Below, piece after piece: positions 1 through 6,053 of a stretch of 7,465 nucleotides of DNA. Source of the DNA: an uncultured Bacteroidales bacterium (GTDB lineage Bacteria > Bacteroidota > Bacteroidia > Bacteroidales > P3). A model generated the notes under the pieces. That model was not told the origin of the DNA and did not search any database. It saw nothing but the letters and a program-made list of their open reading frames with translations. The first letter of the stretch is position 1. Every line of letters begins with the position of its first letter. The position numbers and the translations under genes are program-made. Where the stretch lies: the NCBI GenBank assembly GCA_905236405.1, contig CAJOQB010000042.1, forward strand, positions 1 to 7,465, in the 5' to 3' direction.

Positions 1-36
1 AAAAGTGAATAAATAGAACCCACCTCATTTACAATT

Positions 37-510
37 ATGGCAAAAGGAGACAGTTTATATTATAAAGCATTACATATTGCCGAACATGAAGATTATGATT
101 ATCATGATGTTCTTCAGTTATTAAATGAATCTATAAGATTGGGCAATAAGAAATCCTCATACGCTTTGGCTACGTGGTATTTAAATGGTTTTAATATAAG
201 AAAAAATTATAAAAAAGGGTTCTCTCTTCTTCAAATTGCAATTCAAGGGGGACGGGAAAATGGTTTTACGTTGTATAAAGATGCCTTATTGGATACTGCG
301 GTTTGTTATGAATTGGGTCATGGCGTTCAAAAAAACAAACAAAAGGCATATTATTACTATTTTTTGGCAGCATTAAATGGAGACATACAAGCAAAACAAG
401 AACTATCTCGTTGCCTGTATTATGGAATAGGTACCACGAAGGATATAGAATTGTCATCACTAATAGATAAATATGTATTATCATTAGTGTCCGCTGAATT
501 CAAGTCATAA
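37..510 (+). CDS. Sel1-repeat (TPR-like) small protein
   Basis: A 157-residue protein built almost wholly of Sel1-like repeats, helix-turn-helix units that act as protein-binding scaffolds. Three units can be seen: about residues 38-72 (SYALATWYLNGFNIRKNYKK), 81-116 (DTAVCYELGHGVQKNKQKA) and a weaker one from 117 (LSRCLYYGIGTTKDIEL), with the usual spaced A, G and Y positions. There is no signal peptide or membrane segment, so it is probably cytoplasmic. The ATG at 37 is the only reasonable start, because an in-frame TAA lies at 10-12. The gene is much richer in A+T than everything after about 580 and favours codons such as TTA, ATA and AGA, which suggests horizontal acquisition. Its stop overlaps by 6 nt the stop of an IS30 transposase remnant on the other strand, so its last few residues (SAEFKS) may come from insertion-sequence DNA. 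The partner and biological role are unknown; small Sel1 proteins occur in effector, immunity and signalling settings, but nothing here selects one. Confidence 0.8.
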   Translation: MAKGDSLYYKALHIAEHEDYDYHDVLQLLNESIRLGNKKSSYALATWYLNGFNIRKNYKKGFSLLQIAIQGGRENGFTLYKDALLDTAVCYELGHGVQKNKQKAYYYYFLAALNGDIQAKQELSRCLYYGIGTTKDIELSSLIDKYVLSLVSAEFKS

Positions 511-642
511 ACGCAACACATCTGGTGTAAGATAGTGATTGTTTTGCTGGTGCAAATATAGGAAGACAACTTCAATAGGTGAACGGAATCCGAATCTTTT
601 TCTCGGTCGATGGTTGATGAGGTCGTAGGCGCGCTGGACGTC
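505..642 (-). pseudogene. IS30-family transposase, C-terminal remnant
   Basis: Read on the minus strand, the frame ending in TGA at 507-505 encodes DVQRAYDLINHRPRKRFGFR followed by SPIEV. This is the signature end of IS30-family transposases (the usual pattern is LNxRPRKRLGYxTPxEV, lying just after the catalytic Glu region of the DDE domain). Only about 45 codons remain; the DNA-binding N terminus and the DDE catalytic core are missing. The open frame continues upstream to a TTG at 750, but those residues do not resemble a transposase, and the opposite strand there encodes part of another gene (637-711). The fragment is therefore a relic left by a deletion. The left end of the original element should lie at or just beyond 505, in or beside the end of the Sel1 gene. 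I could not identify a terminal inverted repeat. It is not functional. Confidence 0.75.
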
Positions 643-711
643 GGCGGCTACATGGTCCGCATACAGACCACCGACGGCACGGTAATGAAGAAACTCATCG
701 TGAAGCGGTAA
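637..711 (+). pseudogene. Remnant of T9SS-secreted protein: C-terminal sorting domain end
   Basis: The plus strand encodes DVGGYMVRIQTTDGTVMKKL then IVKR and a TAA stop at 709-711. This closely matches the last beta-strands of the type A C-terminal sorting domain of type IX secretion cargo (pattern GxYxVxIxTxDGxxxxKKLIVKR-stop), which directs proteins through the Bacteroidota outer membrane and is cleaved by the PorU sortase. Only about 24 codons survive. Upstream the frame runs into IS30 transposase DNA of the opposite strand and meets a stop at 580-582, with no start that would give a secreted protein. The body of the gene, signal peptide and functional domain have been lost, most likely by an IS30-associated deletion. 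The junction lies near 634-645 and cannot be placed exactly by eye. The identity of the lost protein is unknown. Confidence 0.7.
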
Positions 712-781
712 AGGCATTGAAACGAATACTGTTGAAAACCTTTTGTCCAATGATAATAAACAATCACATATTATATGTATC

Positions 782-811
782 TTTGCAAACTGTCAATAAT
801 AGATAGTTTTG
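782..811 (+). promoter_or_regulatory. Bacteroidota-type promoter for the 861-7465 gene run
   Basis: TTTG at 782-785 and TAGTTTTG at 804-811 match the Bacteroidota primary-sigma -33 (TTTG) and -7 (TAnnTTTG) boxes with an 18-nt gap, close to the usual 19-20. Transcription would start around 816-820, giving a leader of about 40 nt before the ATG at 861. A second perfect -7 box, TATCTTTG, lies at 778-785 and shares its TTTG with the -33 box just described; it has no good -33 of its own (the nearest TTTG, 742-745, is too far upstream). The two could be alternative start sites. The placement after a dead gene and before five co-directional genes fits a promoter. No start site has been measured. Confidence 0.55.
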
Positions 812-834
812 TTTCATCATACTGCGAAACAAAA
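807..834. repeat. Perfect 9-bp inverted repeat over the promoter -7 region and leader
   Basis: TTTTGTTTC (807-815) and GAAACAAAA (826-834) are exact reverse complements separated by a 10-nt spacer. The left arm overlaps the TTTG of the -7 box at 804-811 and the right arm lies in the expected early transcript, 26 nt before the ATG at 861. It could be a dyad operator for a dimeric repressor. If transcription starts at the upstream box it could instead form an A/U-rich mRNA hairpin. There is no U-run after it that would make it a typical terminator. The repeat is directly visible; its function is inference. Confidence 0.5.
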
Positions 835-860
835 AGATACAACCACTTGGACAGCAAGGC

Positions 861-2339
861 ATGAAGAAGAAGAAAGATCGTTTCAACGGTTATTCGGCAG
901 AGGTCCGCGAACTGGTGCTCGCTTTTGAGGAGATGCTCCGCAAGGGCGAACGCAACTATATGGACGAGGACCAACTGGAAGTGGTGATTGACTACTATCT
1001 GGAGATCAACAACGTGGACATGCTCTCCAAATCGGTTCGCTTCGCCGAACGACTCTTTCCCTCCAATAGCGAGATTCGACTACGCCGCAGCCATCTGCTC
1101 TGCGCCCAAGGCCGCTTCGACGAGGCGCTGCCCATACTGCGTGACTTGGAACGGCAGGAGCCCAGCAACACCGATGTCGCCTATGCTTTGGGGGCACTCT
1201 ACAGTGCCATCGACGACCATGCCCGCTCCATCCGCTACTACAAACAGGCGGCCACCGACGGCTACGAACTGGGAACCGTCTATGGCAACATAGGCGACGA
1301 ATATGTCGCCCTCGACCACCTGAAAGAGGCTGTGGTTTATTACAAAAGGGCGTTGGCTATCTCCTCCAAGGAGACCCGCTCGATGTACAATCTGGTTCAA
1401 ACGCTGGAGCAGATGGACCAGATGAAAGAGTTGGTGGCTTATTTCGACAAATATATCCATGACCACCCCTACAGCAAAGAGGCGTGGTTGTGTCTCGCCT
1501 ACGGCCATCACAACATCCAAGAACTGGACGAGGCGGAGGACTGCTGCCAATACGCCCTTGCCATCGACGACACCTTCTTCGATGCCTATCAAGAGTTGAG
1601 CGACATCCGTCGCGACCAAGGCAGGATAGAAGAGGCGGTGTCGGCCCTGCACCAAAGCTTTGACTATGCACCGTTGCCGCAGGACATCTATCACCAGATT
1701 GCCAATCTCTACATGGACTACCGCGACAACTTCACCACCGCCATTGTCTATCTGAAGAAAGCCCTTGACCTCGACAACGAGAACGCCTTTGCTTGGTACG
1801 ATTTGGCCTTGTGCTATCTGCGACAGGCCAATCCCTTCGTGGGCGAAAGCCCGATAGGATGGAGCATCGAGGTAGACGAGACGCAAAGTTCCGCTGACTA
1901 CCAACCTGCCCTCAACGCCATCTCCAAAGCACTTCAGTTGAACCCCCAGTCGCCAGACTTTCTGGTGCTTGCCTCCACCATCGCCAGCCTGATGGGCGAC
2001 TTCGAGCAGGCCGAGACGCTCTGTCGCTATGCCGTGGAGTTGGAAGATTACGACGTGAAATACTGGGCATCGCTGGCATCGCTGCTGATGTTCTGTCTCC
2101 AACAATGGGACAAGGCCATCGACGTGATGCGTGAGGGATTGACGAAATGCGACGACCCCATGCCGCTGCAGCCGTTGCTTGCCATTTGTTACTATATGAC
2201 TGGCCGCCGCAACTTCCTGTTCAACGCCCTGAGTGCCACCGTCCGCAACTGTCCCGAAATGGTGTCCATGATGCTCGAAGCCTGTCCCGAAATGCAATTC
2301 GATTATGATGTGATGAACATCATCAACGCAACAGAATAA
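861..2339 (+). CDS. Tetratricopeptide-repeat protein, cytoplasmic
   Basis: A 492-residue protein formed of about ten TPR units from residue 70 to 430. Clear ones include 71-103 (SHLLCAQGRFDEALPILRDL), 138-170 (GNIGDEYVALDHLKEAVVYY), 205-238 (LAYGHHNIQELDEAEDCCQY), 273-306 (ANLYMDYRDNFTTAIVYLKK) and 364-396 (LASTIASLMGDFEQAETLCR). The unit starting near 307 is split by an insertion of roughly 25 residues (about 322-346, containing GESPIGWSIEVDET). The N terminus is lysine-rich (MKKKKDR) and there is no signal peptide or membrane segment, so it is probably a soluble scaffold for protein interactions. It is the first gene after the promoter at 782-811 and is followed after 2 nt by the DedA gene, so the two are very likely co-transcribed and perhaps translationally coupled. 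The partner is unknown. The ATG at 861 lacks a Shine-Dalgarno sequence, which is normal for the phylum. Confidence 0.9.
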   Translation: MKKKKDRFNGYSAEVRELVLAFEEMLRKGERNYMDEDQLEVVIDYYLEINNVDMLSKSVRFAERLFPSNSEIRLRRSHLLCAQGRFDEALPILRDLERQEPSNTDVAYALGALYSAIDDHARSIRYYKQAATDGYELGTVYGNIGDEYVALDHLKEAVVYYKRALAISSKETRSMYNLVQTLEQMDQMKELVAYFDKYIHDHPYSKEAWLCLAYGHHNIQELDEAEDCCQYALAIDDTFFDAYQELSDIRRDQGRIEEAVSALHQSFDYAPLPQDIYHQIANLYMDYRDNFTTAIVYLKKALDLDNENAFAWYDLALCYLRQANPFVGESPIGWSIEVDETQSSADYQPALNAISKALQLNPQSPDFLVLASTIASLMGDFEQAETLCRYAVELEDYDVKYWASLASLLMFCLQQWDKAIDVMREGLTKCDDPMPLQPLLAICYYMTGRRNFLFNALSATVRNCPEMVSMMLEACPEMQFDYDVMNIINATE

Positions 2340-2341
2340 AC

Positions 2342-3133
2342 ATGAAGAAATACATTATAACGCTGATTGCGATGGCTTTCATAGCCGTCGCTCCCACGAC
2401 AGCCATGGCACAAACAGCTGATGCCGCTGTCGATGAATCCCATATTGCCGAACAAGTGCAAGGAGAAGCAGACACCACAGGCTTTGTGGCCAAGGTGCTC
2501 AACTTCTACGACGCCCATATGAACTACCTGACCATCGCCGGCCTGATGACCATCGAAAGTTCGTTCATCCCCTTCCCCAGCGAGGTGGTGATACCGCCTG
2601 CCGTCTATGTATCGATGGACCCTGCCAGCACCGGTGGCATGAACATATGGCTCATTGTCCTCTTTGGCACGTTGGGCGCACTGCTGGGTGCCTTGATCAA
2701 CTACTTCTTGTCGCGATGGTTGGGACGACCCATCATCTATTGGTTTGTGGACAGCAAAGTGGGACACCTGTTGCTGCTGAGCGGCGAGAAAATGGAACAA
2801 GCCGAAGAGTATTTCAACAAGCACGGCAATATCTCGACCCTCGTAGGACGCATGATACCCGCCATCCGCCAGCTCATCTCCATCCCCGCTGGTTTGGCCA
2901 AAATGAACATAGGCAGTTTTGTCTTCTTCACCACTTTGGGTGCTTTGATATGGAACAGCATCCTGGCTTTGTTGGGCTGGGTGGCCTATCGGGCCGCCGA
3001 CCCCTCGGTCATCAAGAGCTACAGTCATATCATCTCCATCATCCTCATCGCGTTGCTGTGTGGCGGCATCGCCTTCGTTGTTATCCGTGCCATTGTGCGG
3101 AGAAAGAAATCCAAAAAGGCAGATACCCTTTAA
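2342..3133 (+). CDS. DedA-family (VTT/SNARE-associated) membrane protein
   Basis: A 263-residue inner-membrane protein of the DedA family, whose members are linked to lipid-carrier or phospholipid flipping, envelope homeostasis and proton-motive force. Family motifs are present: ESSFIPFPSEVVIPPA at 72-87 with acidic residues E72 and E81; the glycine-rich re-entrant segment GTLGALLGALINYFLSRWLG at 109-128; and FNKHG...VGRMIPAIRQLISIPAGLAKM at 158-188, carrying the conserved arginines R170 and R176 and the PAG turn. Hydrophobic segments lie at about 62-82, 102-125, 191-215 and 228-250, followed by a basic tail (RRKKSKK). Unusually, the protein begins with what looks like a cleavable signal peptide (1-23, ending AMA) and then an acidic stretch of about 35 residues. 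The exact substrate (undecaprenyl phosphate or phosphatidylethanolamine in characterised relatives) cannot be read from the sequence. Lies 2 nt after the TPR gene and 12 nt before sufS. Confidence 0.9.
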   Translation: MKKYIITLIAMAFIAVAPTTAMAQTADAAVDESHIAEQVQGEADTTGFVAKVLNFYDAHMNYLTIAGLMTIESSFIPFPSEVVIPPAVYVSMDPASTGGMNIWLIVLFGTLGALLGALINYFLSRWLGRPIIYWFVDSKVGHLLLLSGEKMEQAEEYFNKHGNISTLVGRMIPAIRQLISIPAGLAKMNIGSFVFFTTLGALIWNSILALLGWVAYRAADPSVIKSYSHIISIILIALLCGGIAFVVIRAIVRRKKSKKADTL

Positions 3134-3145
3134 CCCTTTTCCCTC

Positions 3146-4345
3146 ATGCATCCCGACTTTAAGATTCTCGACAGCATTGTCTACCACCATCCTCTTGTCT
3201 ATCTCGACAACGCTGCCACCACGCAGAAGCCACAGTGTGTCATCGACACATTGACCCAATACTACGAGACCCTCAATTCCAACATCCACCGTGGTGCACA
3301 CTATCTGGCGGCACAGGCCACCGACCGCTACGAGCAAGTGCGTCGGCAAGTGCAGCAGTTCATCCACGCCCGACACCCTCACGAGATTGTCTTCACCCGC
3401 GGCACCACTGAGAGCATCAACCTGGTGGCATCGTCGTTCGGGTGGCGTTTCCTTCATCAAGGTGACGAGGTGATTGTCAGCGGTATGGAACACCACTCGA
3501 ACATCGTCCCTTGGCAACTGGCTTGTGAACGTGCCGGTGCCCGTCTGCGTGTCATTCCCTTCAGCGATGAAGGGGTGCTCGACCTGCAAGCCTACGAGGC
3601 TCTTTTCAACGAACATACCCGACTGGTTGCCGTCAATCATGTCAGCAACACCCTCGGCACCATCAACCCCGTCGAGGCCATGACGCAGACGGCTCATGCT
3701 CACGGTGTGCCTATCTTGATCGATGGTGCCCAAAGCGTGGCCCATATGCCTGTCGACGTACAGGCCATCGGATGCGACTTCTACTGTTTCTCCGGCCATA
3801 AGATGTATGCTCCCATGGGGGTGGGCGTCATGTATGGTCGCGAAGAGATGCTCGAGGCATTGCCGCCCTATCAAGGTGGCGGAGAGATGATAAAAGATGT
3901 TACTTTCGAGAAGACCACCTACAATGAACTGCCTTTCAAATTCGAAGCCGGTACACCCGCTGTGGGTGACGTGTTGGGTCTGGGTGCTGCCATCGATTAT
4001 CTGAACCAACAGGGAATGCAGCAGTTGGCCGAGCACGAGGACTGTCTACTGCAATACGCCACCACCCGACTTCAAGACATTGAAGGTCTGCGTATCTATG
4101 GCACCGCACCGCACAAGGTGGGCGTTATCTCCTTCCTGATAGGTGACAGCCATCCCTACGACGTGGGCACCCTGCTCGACAAACTGGGCATCGCTGTCCG
4201 CACAGGCCACCACTGCACACAGCCCATCATGGACCGCTATGGCATCCCCGGCACAGTGAGAGCCTCGTTCGCCCTCTACACCACCACGGACGAGATAGAT
4301 ATTTTGGTCAATGCCCTGCACCGCATCGCTCCCATGCTAATGTAA
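3146..4345 (+). CDS. sufS: Cysteine desulfurase SufS (class V aminotransferase fold, PLP)
   Basis: A 399-residue PLP enzyme that converts cysteine to alanine and passes the persulfide sulfur to Fe-S cluster assembly in the cytoplasm. The whole type II (SufS/CsdA) pattern is visible: YLDNAATTQKP at 19-29; MEHHSNIVPW at 114-123 with the PLP-stacking H116; LIDGAQSVAH at 191-200 with D193 and Q196; FSGHKMYAPMGVG at 215-227 with the PLP Schiff-base lysine K219; RTGHHCTQPIMDRYGIPGTV at 352-371 with catalytic C357 and R352; and R372. All are offset by 7 from the E. coli SufS numbering, so the N terminus is only slightly shorter. The short loop around C357 marks SufS rather than IscS/NifS. No sufB, C, D, E or U is next to it, so partners must be encoded elsewhere. 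It follows the DedA gene by 12 nt. The position YTT (378-380), usually YNT, is a minor variation. Confidence 0.96.
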   Translation: MHPDFKILDSIVYHHPLVYLDNAATTQKPQCVIDTLTQYYETLNSNIHRGAHYLAAQATDRYEQVRRQVQQFIHARHPHEIVFTRGTTESINLVASSFGWRFLHQGDEVIVSGMEHHSNIVPWQLACERAGARLRVIPFSDEGVLDLQAYEALFNEHTRLVAVNHVSNTLGTINPVEAMTQTAHAHGVPILIDGAQSVAHMPVDVQAIGCDFYCFSGHKMYAPMGVGVMYGREEMLEALPPYQGGGEMIKDVTFEKTTYNELPFKFEAGTPAVGDVLGLGAAIDYLNQQGMQQLAEHEDCLLQYATTRLQDIEGLRIYGTAPHKVGVISFLIGDSHPYDVGTLLDKLGIAVRTGHHCTQPIMDRYGIPGTVRASFALYTTTDEIDILVNALHRIAPMLM

Positions 4346-4358
4346 GTTCGCCCACACC

Positions 4359-6017
4359 ATGCTGACATCGCTTCATATAGAAAACTACGCTCTCATCCGC
4401 CACATCGACATCGAATGGGGTCACCACTTGGTGGCCATCACCGGCGAAACGGGTGCGGGCAAAAGCATTATGTTAGGTGCCTTGGGTCTGTTGCTGGGAC
4501 AGAGAGCCGACTTGGGGGTGCTTTACGACAAAAGCAAGAAATGCATCGTCGAGGCCCAGTTCGATATCGAAGGACTGAACCTTGGCGAATTCTTTGCTAC
4601 CCACGACCTCGACTACGACAACACACTGATACTTCGCCGTGAGATACTTCCCTCGGCCAAGAGCCGTGCCTTTGTCAACGACTCGCCCGTGTCACTTCCT
4701 GTGCTGAAAGAGTTGGGACCCCGTCTGATTGATATCCATTCGCAACACGAGACGCTGCATCTGGCCGACGGTGATTTCCAACGGTCGGTGCTCGACAACT
4801 ATCAAGGCGGTGCAACGATACGCCACAGCTACGACGAAGCATTTGCCACCTATCAGGAACACAAACGCCATCTGGAGCAACTGACGGAGCAGGAGGCTGC
4901 CAACCGCAAAGAACAAGACTACCTGCAATTCCTTTTCGACGAGCTGACCGATGCTCGCCTAATGAACGACGAGCAGGAACAACTGGAACAAGAATCGCAA
5001 CTGCTGACCCATGCCGAAAGCATCAAACAAGGACTGGTCGAGGCATCGAACATCGGTCGCACCGATGACAATGACGGCAGTGCCCTCGGTCGGTTGCAAT
5101 GGGCACGAAACAAGCTCAAACAAATAGCCTACCACCCCGAAGTCGAAGCATTGGCTAACCGTCTCGATTCCTCGCTCATTGAGTTGGACGATATCTTCAG
5201 CGAGATAGAACAGTTGTCGGACCGCATTAACTACGACCCTCAACGCCAACAACAAGTCGACGAACGGCTCAACCTGATATACCGTTTAGAGAAGAAACAC
5301 AACGTTGACAGCATCGAACGACTGCTTGCCATTCAGGAGGAACTCGACCAGCGACTGCAAGGCATCGCCCATACCGACGAGGAGATACAACATGCCATGG
5401 AGCAGGTGGACCAATCCTTTTCCGAGGTACAACACTGGGGCGACCTCCTCAGCAAACATCGCCAGCAGGCCGCCGTCGAGGTGGTGCAGCAACTGCAACC
5501 CACCTTTGCCGCACTGGGTATGAAGGAGGCACAACTGAAGATTATGGTCACCCCTTCCTTCGACTACCATCGCAACGGATGCGACAAGGTGGAATTCCTT
5601 TTCAATGCCAATCGTGGCGGCGAGTTCCGCGAAATAGGCAAAGTGGCCAGCGGCGGCGAACTGTCGCGACTGATGTTGGCACTCAAATCGTTGATGGCAC
5701 ACCAGTCCATGCTGCCCACCATCATCTTCGACGAGATAGACAGCGGCATTAGCGGAGAAGTAAGTTCGCGTGTGGCCAAAATCATGCAACAGATGTCACA
5801 GTCGCTACAGGTCATCGTCATTACCCATCTTCCCCAGATGGCTGCCGCTGCTTCGCATCACTTGAAAGTACACAAACAGACAGAGGACACCACGACAGTT
5901 TCATCGATTCGACAGCTCGACCACGACGAACGCATCCACGAGATTGCCGTCATGCTCTCCTCCGAACCTCCTACCCCTGCCGCCCTCGCCACCGCACAGG
6001 AACTGATGGGTGAATAA
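4359..6017 (+). CDS. recN: DNA repair protein RecN (SMC-like ATPase)
   Basis: A 552-residue protein, the usual length for RecN, which is recruited to double-strand breaks and promotes recombinational repair with RecA. The N-terminal half-ATPase has LHIENYALIRHIDIEW (5-20) and Walker A GETGAGKS at 29-36, with a Q-loop-like IDIHSQHE at 124-131. A central coiled coil spans about 150-375, rich in Glu and Gln and interrupted near 235-255, giving the short arms typical of RecN. The C-terminal half has the ABC signature ASGGELSR at 430-437, Walker B TIIFDEID at 454-461 and the H-loop VIVITHLPQM at 485-494. All ATPase motifs are intact. It starts 13 nt after sufS and ends with tandem TAA TAA at 6015-6020. 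No SOS-type operator is evident upstream, and its position within the run suggests transcription from the upstream promoter. Confidence 0.96.
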   Translation: MLTSLHIENYALIRHIDIEWGHHLVAITGETGAGKSIMLGALGLLLGQRADLGVLYDKSKKCIVEAQFDIEGLNLGEFFATHDLDYDNTLILRREILPSAKSRAFVNDSPVSLPVLKELGPRLIDIHSQHETLHLADGDFQRSVLDNYQGGATIRHSYDEAFATYQEHKRHLEQLTEQEAANRKEQDYLQFLFDELTDARLMNDEQEQLEQESQLLTHAESIKQGLVEASNIGRTDDNDGSALGRLQWARNKLKQIAYHPEVEALANRLDSSLIELDDIFSEIEQLSDRINYDPQRQQQVDERLNLIYRLEKKHNVDSIERLLAIQEELDQRLQGIAHTDEEIQHAMEQVDQSFSEVQHWGDLLSKHRQQAAVEVVQQLQPTFAALGMKEAQLKIMVTPSFDYHRNGCDKVEFLFNANRGGEFREIGKVASGGELSRLMLALKSLMAHQSMLPTIIFDEIDSGISGEVSSRVAKIMQQMSQSLQVIVITHLPQMAAAASHHLKVHKQTEDTTTVSSIRQLDHDERIHEIAVMLSSEPPTPAALATAQELMGE

Positions 6018-6053
6018 TAACATCGTATAAAATTGAACAACATTTCATACAAT

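Noticed and set aside
643..750. N-terminal part of the 81-codon minus-strand frame as an intact small gene with a TTG start
   Set aside because: Residues before the DVQRAYDLINHRPRK stretch do not look like a transposase, and the plus strand here encodes a clear T9SS sorting-domain end. The frame is an accidental fusion across a scar.
807..834. Inverted repeat read as a rho-independent terminator for the upstream remnant genes
   Set aside because: The stem is only A/T-rich with two G-C pairs per arm and there is no T-run after it; the sequence continues into a start region. An operator or leader hairpin fits better.
771..974. 67-codon minus-strand frame across the promoter and start of the TPR gene
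   Set aside because: No motif, and it overlaps a good promoter and a certain coding start on the other strand.
1080..2297. 405-codon open frame on the minus strand opposite the TPR gene
   Set aside because: Low-complexity Val/Gly/His/Gln product with no recognisable motif. The plus-strand TPR repeats are unambiguous, so this is a shadow frame.
2303..4036. 577-codon open frame on the minus strand opposite the DedA and sufS genes
   Set aside because: Both opposing genes are certain. The antisense product is rich in His, Gln, Gly and Val with no domain, and results from G+C-rich codon choice (few TTA, CTA and TCA codons) on the plus strand.
4346..4358. Possible independent promoter for recN between sufS and recN
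   Set aside because: The gap is only 13 nt and has no TAnnTTTG box. Transcription from upstream is simpler.
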